A stretch of 64,000 nt of DNA from Bacteroidota bacterium (GTDB taxonomy: Bacteria > Bacteroidota > Bacteroidia > Sphingobacteriales > Sphingobacteriaceae). Positions 35,261-43,398 of the stretch are shown piece by piece (the stretch's first letter is position 1; the number at the start of each line of letters is the position of its first letter). The notes under the pieces were generated by a model. That model saw nothing but the letters and a program-made list of their open reading frames with translations. It had not been told where the DNA came from and made no database searches. The stretch lies in assembly GCA_013286565.1 (NCBI GenBank), contig JABDFM010000004.1, positions 34,574-98,573 on the forward strand, read 5' to 3'. The position numbers and the translations under genes are program-made.

Positions 35261-36772
35261 ATGTCACCACTCATACTACTCTCTTTCATCATCGGCTATT
35301 TCCTTGTCTTGTTAGTGATCTCCTGGCTTACATCCAGAAAATCGTCCGACAATGATACTTTCTTCGTTGCTAACCGTAATTCCAAATGGTATTTGGTGGC
35401 TTTCGGGATGATCGGTACGGCTTTGAGCGGGGTGACATTCATTTCCGTCCCTGGTAAAGTGGGTGCCCCGACAGGCGATCAGTTTTCTTATTTCCAGTTT
35501 GTGTTGGGTAATGCGGCTGGGTTTATTATCATCGCTACGGTTTTGCTGCCGCTTTATTACCGGTTAAAACTGACTTCTATTTACAGCTACATCGAACAAA
35601 CTTTGGGGAAATGGAGCTATAAAACAGCAGCGGGTATTTTTCTGATCAGCCGCACCATTGGTTCCTCGTTCCGGCTGTATCTAGTGGTGATCGTGCTGCA
35701 AAAATTCATTTTTGATAATTATCATATCCCCTTTGCGGTAACGGTACTGATCTGTTTGATGCTGATATGGTCATACACCTTTAAAGGCGGCTTAAAAACC
35801 ATTATTATTACCGATAGCCTGCAAACCTTCTTCCTGGTATCCTCGGTGTTCCTGTCCATTTATTTTATCTGCCGAAGCCTCAATATGAATGTTTTTGAAG
35901 CAGCAGACGCCATTAAGAACAGCAGCTATTCGAAGATATTTTTCTTTAGCGATTTCCTTGGCAGTCATTTCCACTTCAGCAAGCAGTTTTTGGGTGGATT
36001 ATTCATCACCGTAGGTATGACCGGTCTTGACCAGGACCTGATGCAGAAAAACCTAAGCATGAAAAACATCAAAGAGGCACAAAAAAATATGTTCAGCTTT
36101 ACGGCGGTTTTCGTCGTTATCAACATCTTCTTTTTAAGCGTGGGCGCGTTGCTTTATATCTATGCGGCCAAATATGGTATCCCCGTAGCTAAAACCGATT
36201 ACCTCTACCCTACCATCGCCCTAAAATACCTGGGGGTATTCCCTGCCATTGTGTTTATGCTTGGGCTTACAGCAGCCACCTTTGCCACTACTGATTCAGC
36301 CCTGACCGCCTTAACTACTTCTTTTTGTGTTGATTTTTTAAATTTCAACAAGGGGAAAGATGTAAACAGTAAAGCAATGGTTAAAACGCGGCATTTTGTG
36401 CATATCGGTCTTTCGGGGCTGATGCTATTGACCATTATTATTTTTAATTCCATTAATAACGATGCCGTGGTGAGCGCCATATTTAAAGTAGCATCCTATA
36501 CTTACGGCCCTTTGCTGGGCTTATATTCGTTTGGCTTGTTTGCAAGCAGAAGGCAGGTGGCTGATAAATTGGTGCCTTTTATCTGCCTCATCTCGCCCGC
36601 CATTTGTTACTTTTTAAGCACTTCATCAAAAACTATCTTGGGTGGATATGTTTTTGATAACGAACTCATCATTATAAACGGATTAATTACATTTGTTGGC
36701 TTGTGGATTACCTCATCTGCAAAAACAGCAAATGCAACCTTTGAGCTAAATAATACGAATAACAGGATATGA
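35261..36772 (+). CDS. Sodium:solute symporter (SSS family)
   Basis: 503 residues with about 13 membrane helices. SSS landmarks seen are SDNDTFFVANRNSKWYLVAFGMIGTALSGVTFISVPG at the start and the AATFATTDSALTALTTSFCVDFLN signature region (the Ser/Thr pair there coordinates Na+). It imports a solute with sodium across the inner membrane; the substrate could be a sugar, a sialic acid, an amino acid or a nucleoside, and cannot be chosen from this sequence. Its stop overlaps the next ATG by four bases (ATGA), so it is translationally coupled to the LOG-family gene. Confidence 0.93.
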   Translation: MSPLILLSFIIGYFLVLLVISWLTSRKSSDNDTFFVANRNSKWYLVAFGMIGTALSGVTFISVPGKVGAPTGDQFSYFQFVLGNAAGFIIIATVLLPLYYRLKLTSIYSYIEQTLGKWSYKTAAGIFLISRTIGSSFRLYLVVIVLQKFIFDNYHIPFAVTVLICLMLIWSYTFKGGLKTIIITDSLQTFFLVSSVFLSIYFICRSLNMNVFEAADAIKNSSYSKIFFFSDFLGSHFHFSKQFLGGLFITVGMTGLDQDLMQKNLSMKNIKEAQKNMFSFTAVFVVINIFFLSVGALLYIYAAKYGIPVAKTDYLYPTIALKYLGVFPAIVFMLGLTAATFATTDSALTALTTSFCVDFLNFNKGKDVNSKAMVKTRHFVHIGLSGLMLLTIIIFNSINNDAVVSAIFKVASYTYGPLLGLYSFGLFASRRQVADKLVPFICLISPAICYFLSTSSKTILGGYVFDNELIIINGLITFVGLWITSSAKTANATFELNNTNNRI

Positions 36773-37476
36773 CTGGTGAAGAAAAAATAAGACAGGCCTT
36801 TGAAAATAAGAACTGGCAGGAAATAAAGGTTACCGACTCGTGGCAGATATTCAAGATCATGGCCGAGTTTGTGGATGGTTTTGAGAAACTGGCCAAGATA
36901 GGGCCCTGCGTATCCATTTTTGGCTCTGCACGCACACATAACGATAGCAAATACTATAAGCTGGCCGAAGATGCCGGCAGACTGTTAACCGAACGGGGTT
37001 ACGGGGTGATCTCAGGCGGTGGCCCCGGTATCATGGAGGCAGCCAACAAAGGCGCTTACGAGGCCGGTGGTAAATCTGTAGGTTTGAATATCGAGCTACC
37101 TTTTGAGCAGTTCCACAATAAATATATCGACCGTGATAAGCTACTGGAGTTTGATTACTTTTTTATCCGCAAGGTAATGTTCATGAAATACTCGCAGGGT
37201 TTTATTATCCTGCCGGGAGGGTTTGGCACTATGGATGAATCATTCGAGGCAATAACACTGATACAAACCGGTAAAATTGCCCGCTTCCCGATAGTTTTTG
37301 TGGGCATTGATTACTGGGGCGGCCTGTTTAAATGGGTTGAGGAAAAAATGCTGGCGCAGGAACACAATATCAGTCCTGATGACCTGAACCTTTACCGGCT
37401 GGTAGATACCGCCGAAGATGCCGCTGAGCATATCTTCCGTTTCTACGAGAAATATGTTTTGAAACCGAATTTCTAA
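36769..37476 (+). CDS. LOG-family (TIGR00730) Rossmann-fold protein
   Basis: 235 residues. GGGPGIMEAANKGA and PGGFGTMDE are the two motifs of the LOG/lysine-decarboxylase-like family; characterised members remove the ribose-phosphate from nucleotide monophosphates (cytokinin-type LOG or AMP/PpnN-like). The start MTGEEKIRQAFENKNWQEIKVTDSW extends a little before the Rossmann core as in Bacteroidota members. Cytoplasmic. Coupled to the symporter upstream; the signal-peptidase-like gene begins on the base after its stop codon. Confidence 0.92.
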   Translation: MTGEEKIRQAFENKNWQEIKVTDSWQIFKIMAEFVDGFEKLAKIGPCVSIFGSARTHNDSKYYKLAEDAGRLLTERGYGVISGGGPGIMEAANKGAYEAGGKSVGLNIELPFEQFHNKYIDRDKLLEFDYFFIRKVMFMKYSQGFIILPGGFGTMDESFEAITLIQTGKIARFPIVFVGIDYWGGLFKWVEEKMLAQEHNISPDDLNLYRLVDTAEDAAEHIFRFYEKYVLKPNF

Positions 37477-38133
37477 ATGCCAAAACGTGTAATCGTTATT
37501 ATCTCTGGTGGTCTTTTGGTTTTATTATTCATAATAGCCAGATTGACACATGGATTGGATTATTTGATCATCCCAACATCATCAAACGAGCCTACTTTTC
37601 ATCCAGGTAACATTATTTTCGCCACACGCTTAAAAAAACCAGATAGAAACGCGTTTATATGTTTTAAAAGGAGGAATGAAAAATACATATATGTATCCCG
37701 TTGTATTGCAAAAGGGGGAGATATAGTTGAAATTAAAGATGCTGTAGTTTATTTAAACAATAAAAAACTTGACGAGCCTTATACATGGAATGAATACCAC
37801 ATCTCGTCAAAAGAACTTAGTACTATTCGGGGTTACGTTGATCGGTACAAGTACCCGCTCCGACAATTGAATGATAGTACGTATTCCATCACTTTCTCGG
37901 CAGCTGAATTAAGGAACTACCATTTGAATTTAAAACCTGTGATCCTGACACACGGAGTAGATGATTCTGAATTGTTTATTGATTTCAGAAAATATAGCCC
38001 TGACAACTTCGGCCCCGTCAAAGTTCCTGAAAACTCGTATTTCCTAATGGGAGATAACCGGCACGACGCCTTTGATTCCAGATACATTGGATTTATAAAA
38101 AATGATGCTGTAGTCTCTACTGTAATAAGATAA
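37477..38133 (+). CDS. S26 signal peptidase I-like protein with altered active site
   Basis: 218 residues. One N-terminal membrane helix (about 5-21), then a SPase I-like catalytic region: SSNEPTFHPGN matches the SMEPT box, giving candidate nucleophile S36, and FLMGDNRHDAFDSRYIG is the conserved C-terminal box E. The box that normally reads xKRxxGLPGD is VSRCIAKGGD here: the general-base Lys position holds Ser74, and the nearest Lys (K79) is five residues later. The protein may be inactive or may use a different base. A central insertion of about 60 residues (NEYHISSKELSTIRGYVDRY) is lengthy. Starts directly after the LOG stop codon. Confidence 0.85.
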   Translation: MPKRVIVIISGGLLVLLFIIARLTHGLDYLIIPTSSNEPTFHPGNIIFATRLKKPDRNAFICFKRRNEKYIYVSRCIAKGGDIVEIKDAVVYLNNKKLDEPYTWNEYHISSKELSTIRGYVDRYKYPLRQLNDSTYSITFSAAELRNYHLNLKPVILTHGVDDSELFIDFRKYSPDNFGPVKVPENSYFLMGDNRHDAFDSRYIGFIKNDAVVSTVIR

Positions 38134-38153
38134 AATTATATTGTTGAATGCAT

Positions 38154-38194
38154 AAAAAAAGGTGGACTCATTATGAACGAGTCCACCTTTTTAT
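38154..38194. terminator. Bidirectional terminator between convergent genes
   Basis: AAAGGTGGACTC pairs with GAGTCCACCTTT (core stem 38161-38169 with 38179-38187, nine-base loop). A-run before and T-run after allow termination from both strands. Confidence 0.85.
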
Positions 38195-38204
38195 TTAAGA
38201 CACA

Positions 38205-40163
38205 CTATTTACTCTTAGCCCCTTTATCTACCGCTGAAGAGCTTAAAGCATCCGGATTATTGACCAAATTGATCATATCGGTTACCTCATCCAATAATTT
38301 TTCAGGCGTGCCTGAATAGCCTACATAGGTGAAACGGATATTACCGTTTTTGTCGATAATAAACTTGGTGGGTATACCATCTACGCCGTAGCTTCCTACT
38401 ACTTTTGATTGCCGCCCATCATCTCCTTTTTCATCTATCAGCACGTGGAAAGTATATTTATTATCCGCTATAAATTTCTTTACGCCATCGGTATATTTAT
38501 CTTTTTCACCATTTTCCCAGCAATCAACAAACAGGAACTTTACATTCGGATCATCCTTGTATTTATTTACTGCCAATTGCATCCCCGGGAACGAAGCCTT
38601 GCACGGGCCGCACCACGTAGCCCAAAAATCAACGATCACTGTTTTACCTTTAAGGTCTGCTAACGAAACCGTTTTGCCATCCAGGTCTGTCAACGTAAAA
38701 GTTGGGGCAGGTTTATTGATCATCGTTTTAGCGATCTCAGTTAGCTCCTTATTTTTGGAGGCGTTCTCTAATGAAGCCACGTATTGCTCATAGCCTGCAT
38801 CGCTGCCTTTGAGCTTGATATAATCCGTCTTTAACGATTCCTTCAACGCCGCCGATCCTTTGCCATCTTTTACAGCCTTCTCTGCTGCGTCTTTTGCTTT
38901 AGCATACTGGCCAAGCTGGGTTAGGATATCTACATAATTCATATATTCATCTGGATCGATCACTTTGGCCCTATCAATCACCGGCTGCTCAAACTTGAGG
39001 GCTTCATCATATTTCTTTTGTTTGGCTAATACAAAAGCATAGGTATCGGCATCCAGGTCATAGCTTTCCTGTGCATTCTTCCTGGCCTGCGACAGCGTAG
39101 TATAAGGCCCGGCTTCAGCATGATCAATAGCTTGTTGCTGGATGTCTACCGCTTCTTTAGCCAATTTTTCCGCATCATCCAGGTGTTCGCCTTTTTTGGC
39201 CCATTCGTATGCTGTATTGTTCAAACTTCCTGCTAAATAAGTTCTATTCTTTACCAGGGCTTCATATTTATAGTAATTAGGCATATCCCCTTTTTCAAGG
39301 TAGGCAGTAGCCAATTGCAGGCGAAAATTATCCTGTATGGTATTCTTATCGCTGGCACTTTCAGGATATTTTTTGATATACTCAGCATAAAGTTCCTCCT
39401 TTTTAGTAGGATCTTTTTCCCTGAAAAAAGCATTTCCCATCGTGTTTTTAGCCATCATTCCGTCGGGGAACTTAGTTTTGATGACCGTATTCAATGAATC
39501 CATCCCCTTTGTGTCTTTGGTAACGCGCAGCAGGCTTGATGCAGTCATCATATCCGTTTCATTTCCGCTTTGCTCAAGTTCGGCTATCTTTTTATCAACC
39601 ATTGCTTTATTCTCGGGTTTGGCGGCAAGCAATGCATAATAGGAATAGGTGTTTTCTTTTTCGCTTTTAGGGTACAACGCAAATTCCTTTTTATATAAAA
39701 CCGCGGCTTCTTCCTTATCGTTCTTCACTTTATCCAAAGCAGCCCCCATCCCACTCGACAGGAAATATGCCTTTGATGCATACGCTCCCTCCACCGGTTG
39801 CTTATCCCTGTAGATCATGTACACATACCCCTTGCTATCGTTATTATCTATCTGATCATCGGCACTTATCTTCACAAAAAACGCCCTCGCGCTATCGGGT
39901 ACGGCTATCTCCCCCTTTAATAAATTTCCGTCCTGCTTCAAGTCAATGTCCGCAGCTGAATTCTTTTTGCCTAAATAATAAACAACCGCTTCTATGTTTT
40001 TTTTGCCGTCAACAGGTGTGCCTGCCGGGTTATAAGTTAATGTGATCTTTTCCCCCGCTTTAGGGTACTGGTTTGATAATTTAAGATGCGAGTCTGTTTG
40101 AGCAAAAGCACTCTGGATAGCCAGTATTCCCGGCAATACCAATAAGAATTTCAAGTTTTTCAT
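38205..40163 (-). CDS. TlpA-like thioredoxin-fold exported protein with TPR-like middle
   Basis: 652 residues. Signal peptide MKNLKFLLVLPGILAIQSAFA. A beta-rich N-terminal part (about 22-120) and a long helical middle with TPR-like pairs (for example LATAYLEKGDMPNYYKY and AYEWAKKGEHLDDAEKLAKEAVDIQ) precede a C-terminal TlpA/AhpC domain: PAPTFTLTDLDGKTVSLADLKGKTVIVDFWATWCGPCKASFPGMQ, with the CGPC redox pair. Such Bacteroidota proteins act as periplasmic thiol oxidoreductases or redox sensors of protein folding. The last 20 residues are Ser/Lys-rich. Stands alone, convergent with the signal-peptidase-like gene. Confidence 0.88.
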   Translation of the reverse strand: MKNLKFLLVLPGILAIQSAFAQTDSHLKLSNQYPKAGEKITLTYNPAGTPVDGKKNIEAVVYYLGKKNSAADIDLKQDGNLLKGEIAVPDSARAFFVKISADDQIDNNDSKGYVYMIYRDKQPVEGAYASKAYFLSSGMGAALDKVKNDKEEAAVLYKKEFALYPKSEKENTYSYYALLAAKPENKAMVDKKIAELEQSGNETDMMTASSLLRVTKDTKGMDSLNTVIKTKFPDGMMAKNTMGNAFFREKDPTKKEELYAEYIKKYPESASDKNTIQDNFRLQLATAYLEKGDMPNYYKYEALVKNRTYLAGSLNNTAYEWAKKGEHLDDAEKLAKEAVDIQQQAIDHAEAGPYTTLSQARKNAQESYDLDADTYAFVLAKQKKYDEALKFEQPVIDRAKVIDPDEYMNYVDILTQLGQYAKAKDAAEKAVKDGKGSAALKESLKTDYIKLKGSDAGYEQYVASLENASKNKELTEIAKTMINKPAPTFTLTDLDGKTVSLADLKGKTVIVDFWATWCGPCKASFPGMQLAVNKYKDDPNVKFLFVDCWENGEKDKYTDGVKKFIADNKYTFHVLIDEKGDDGRQSKVVGSYGVDGIPTKFIIDKNGNIRFTYVGYSGTPEKLLDEVTDMINLVNNPDALSSSAVDKGAKSK

Positions 40164-40309
40164 AAATAATGGTTTAAGGATGTATAGCTTTTATAATCAG
40201 CCATAAAGGGCGTGACGTAAAGTTAACTAAATCTTTAGTCAATATCCAAATCTTAGGTAAAGCAATTTATTAATAATAATATTCAAAGTATAATATTTAT
40301 TTTGCACCG

Positions 40310-41533
40310 ATGCTTCAACCTAAAAAACAAGCTGCCTTAGGCTTTATTTTTGTTACCTTATTAGTAGATGTGATGGGGTTTGGTATTATTATACCTGTAC
40401 TGCCTCAATTAATTCAGCATCTTATTCATGGTACAGTAAGCGAAGCCGCACCTTATGCCGGATGGATGACTTTTGCTTATGCCTCCATGCAATTCTTTTT
40501 TTCGCCGGTGATAGGGAATTTGAGCGATAAATATGGCCGCAGACCTGTTTTATTAAGCTCGCTGCTGGGTTTTGGTATTGATTATTTATTCCTGGCTTTT
40601 GCCCCTACCATCTGGTGGTTATTTGTTGGCCGGATAATAGCAGGCATTACAGGAGCAAGTTTCACAACCGCCAACGCCTACATTGCTGATATAAGCACCC
40701 CCGAAAAAAGAGCTGCCAATTTTGGCCTGGTGGGTGTTGCTTTTGGTATTGGGTTTATTATTGGCCCGGTAATCGGCGGGATATTGGGGAGTTATAATAC
40801 ACGTTACCCTTTTTTGGCAGCTGCGGTCTTGGCATTACTAAATGCCGCCTACGGATACTTCATATTACCTGAATCATTAAGTAAAGAAAACCGCAGACCG
40901 CTTGATATTAAAAGGTGCAGCCCCTGGGGTTCGCTTATCCAGCTCAGTAAATATAAAGCTGTTATTGGTTTGGCCGTTTCATTGTTCCTGATATATTTTG
41001 CTGTGCAGTCTGTACAAAGCGTATGGACATTTTATACTTTTCAAAAATTCCACTGGACCAAAGCCATGGTAGGTTATTCTCTGGGTGTTGTTGGTTTACT
41101 GGTAGCAATAGTACAGGGGGGCCTCATCAGGATCATCATACCCAAAATAGGGAAAGAACGGAGTATTTGGATTGGCCTGTTACTCTATACCACCGGTTTA
41201 GCTTTATTTGCATTTGCTTCAAAAAGCTGGATGATGTTTGCTTTTTTAGTTCCCTACTGTTTGGGCGGAATAGCAGGGCCTGCGTTGCAGGGATATATGA
41301 GTAACAACGTGCCTGCAAACGAACAGGGTGAACTTCAGGGTGGATTGACAAGCCTGATGAGTTTAAGCACCATTTTTGGCCCGCTGGTAATGACCTGGTC
41401 GTTTTACTATTTTACAAGACCAGGCGCTCCTTTTCAATTTCCGGGTGCACCATTTGCTATAGGTGCTATATTAATGCTTTTAAGTGCTATATTGGCTGTA
41501 TTATCTTTTAAGAAAAATAAACCTTTGCTTTAA
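40310..41533 (+). CDS. MFS exporter, TetA-like (first of tandem pair)
   Basis: 407 residues, twelve membrane helices. TetA/TCR-like landmarks: [18 protein letters not shown] in helix 1, [14 protein letters not shown] (motif A) in loop 2-3, and [21 protein letters not shown] in helix 4-5. It probably extrudes a drug or metabolite with H+. The second gene of the pair starts 35 bases later and is similar over the full length, so this is a tandem duplication. Substrate unknown. Confidence 0.9.
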   Translation: MLQPKKQAALGFIFVTLLVDVMGFGIIIPVLPQLIQHLIHGTVSEAAPYAGWMTFAYASMQFFFSPVIGNLSDKYGRRPVLLSSLLGFGIDYLFLAFAPTIWWLFVGRIIAGITGASFTTANAYIADISTPEKRAANFGLVGVAFGIGFIIGPVIGGILGSYNTRYPFLAAAVLALLNAAYGYFILPESLSKENRRPLDIKRCSPWGSLIQLSKYKAVIGLAVSLFLIYFAVQSVQSVWTFYTFQKFHWTKAMVGYSLGVVGLLVAIVQGGLIRIIIPKIGKERSIWIGLLLYTTGLALFAFASKSWMMFAFLVPYCLGGIAGPALQGYMSNNVPANEQGELQGGLTSLMSLSTIFGPLVMTWSFYYFTRPGAPFQFPGAPFAIGAILMLLSAILAVLSFKKNKPLL

Positions 41534-41568
41534 ACATCCTATTATTTTAGGTGTTGCGTATTCCTCTT

Positions 41569-42822
41569 ATGGCTATAAAACCAAAAACTAAAACATCAGC
41601 CGCGCTCGGTTTTATTTTCGTCACCATCTTTATTGATGTGTTAGGATTAGGCATCATCATTCCGGTGCTACCTAAACTACTCATGATATTAGGGCATATC
41701 AACCCAAATGAAGCTTCCGAATATATTGGATGGCTAACCTTTGTTTATGCCACCATGCAGTTAATATTTGCCAGCATCATGGGTAACCTGAGCGACAGGT
41801 ATGGACGGCGCCCTATTTTACTGATCTCCCTGTTTGGTTTCGGGTTGGATTACCTGGTAATGGCTTTTGCACCAACTATTGCCTGGTTATTTGTGGGCCG
41901 TACTATAGCGGGCATCTGCGGAGCAAGTACCTCAACAGCAACTGCATACATTGCTGATGTAAGCACCGGGAATAAAAGAACTGCAAATTTTGGCTTGGTA
42001 GGCGCAGCATCGGCCATGGGGCTCATCTTCGGTATCGCATTAGGCGCTTACCTTTTTGCTATTAATATAAGGCTCCCTTTTATGGCTGCCGGGGCTTTTG
42101 CATTTGGCAATGCCCTGTATGGCCTTTTTGTTTTACCTGAATCATTAACAAAAGAGCACCGCAGAAAATTTGAATGGAGTCGTGCCAACCCGCTTTTGTC
42201 TTTAGTACGGATATATAAAAAGCAACCCGTACTGGCAAGTTTATTGGGCGCTACCGCGATAGTTTACATTGCTCAAAAAGCGGTGGAGTATTTGTTATCC
42301 ACCTTTATTTACGAAAAGTTTAACTGGACACCAGCAAGTGTTGGTACTTTAGGGTTATTTGTCGGCTTAGTTTTATTTGGTATCCAGGGTGGTTTGATAC
42401 GATATACGACGCCCAAATTCGGTCAGCGAAAAAACATTATTGCAGGTTTAATATTCTATGCTGTTGGTTTACTGCTCATTGCTTTTGCGGGCAAAGGCTG
42501 GATGCTTTACCTGTGTATGATACCTTATTGCCTGGGTGGGTTATCGGGCCCGGCTATGCAGGGGCTGGCTACTGACCAGGTAGCCAAAAATGAGCAGGGC
42601 GAATTGCAGGGTGCATTTGCCATACTCAATAGCATCAGCTTGATCATCGGGCCGCTGTTGTTTAGTTATGTGTTTTTCTTCTTCACCAAAAAAGGATCGG
42701 ATGTTTACTTTGCGGGAGCACCTTACCTTTTAGGAGCTGCGCTTATGCTGATCAGTATTTTATTGGTGATCAGGAGTTTCAAAAAGCATGTTAGTCCAGC
42801 CCACTCACCCCACCCGAAATAA
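41569..42822 (+). CDS. MFS exporter, TetA-like (second of tandem pair)
   Basis: 417 residues from the ATG at 41569 (MAIKPKTKTSAALGF); a GTG six codons earlier is possible. Twelve membrane helices with [33 protein letters not shown] and GRTIAGICGASTSTATAYIADVS, matching its upstream neighbour in the same places. By visible alignment roughly half the residues agree. The end overlaps the DUF502 gene on the opposite strand by 32 bases. Confidence 0.9.
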   Translation: MAIKPKTKTSAALGFIFVTIFIDVLGLGIIIPVLPKLLMILGHINPNEASEYIGWLTFVYATMQLIFASIMGNLSDRYGRRPILLISLFGFGLDYLVMAFAPTIAWLFVGRTIAGICGASTSTATAYIADVSTGNKRTANFGLVGAASAMGLIFGIALGAYLFAINIRLPFMAAGAFAFGNALYGLFVLPESLTKEHRRKFEWSRANPLLSLVRIYKKQPVLASLLGATAIVYIAQKAVEYLLSTFIYEKFNWTPASVGTLGLFVGLVLFGIQGGLIRYTTPKFGQRKNIIAGLIFYAVGLLLIAFAGKGWMLYLCMIPYCLGGLSGPAMQGLATDQVAKNEQGELQGAFAILNSISLIIGPLLFSYVFFFFTKKGSDVYFAGAPYLLGAALMLISILLVIRSFKKHVSPAHSPHPK

Positions 42823-43384
42823 CAAATTTCATCATATCTGCGGCACTCTTGTCTATCGGTTTCACCTTGTCGGCAGGGACGATCACTACCTGCCCTGCAA
42901 AAGAGTATGACCATGGAAAATAGACCGCTACATCGCCGGGCAAGCCTATTCTTTTCAAGTCCTTTTGTACCAAGAAGCCGATCTTTTTCAACCCAAATTC
43001 ATTTACCTCTACCAATACCGGCTCATTGAATTTTTTTTCTTCGCCTACAAAGGCTTCCGTCAGGTCTTTTATGGACGAATAAAGGAATTTAAACAGCGGT
43101 AAACGGTTTATCCATCTATTAAACCAGCGTTTGATGGGCTGCGTTACCACATTGGTTACCAATATACCGGCTATCAGGATAATAACCACCACATTCAATA
43201 TCCCCAAACCGGGTATGTAAATGGGTTTCCCCTTGCCGTCGGTCCAAAAAACGTGGCTTAAATTGAGAGCGTTATCCAATGTTGAAACCGCCCAATAAAT
43301 CAAAAAAATCGCGGCGCCAATGGGCACGACTACTATTAATCCCTTAATAAAATAGTTAAGTAAGGCCCCAAATATCTTTTTCAT
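42791..43384 (-). CDS. DUF502 family membrane protein
   Basis: 197 residues. Two membrane helices near the N-terminus (about 12-36 and 57-80) are followed by LFKFLYSSIKDLTEAFVGEEKKFNEPVLVEVNEFGLKKIGFLVQ, the core DUF502 pattern, and an end with VVIVPADKVKPID. This is a widespread bacterial inner-membrane family of unknown function. Starts just after murF-alr on the same strand (14-base gap), so they may share a transcript. Confidence 0.9.
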   Translation of the reverse strand: MKKIFGALLNYFIKGLIVVVPIGAAIFLIYWAVSTLDNALNLSHVFWTDGKGKPIYIPGLGILNVVVIILIAGILVTNVVTQPIKRWFNRWINRLPLFKFLYSSIKDLTEAFVGEEKKFNEPVLVEVNEFGLKKIGFLVQKDLKRIGLPGDVAVYFPWSYSFAGQVVIVPADKVKPIDKSAADMMKFVISGGVSGLD

Positions 43385-43398
43385 ACTCCACTGTATTG

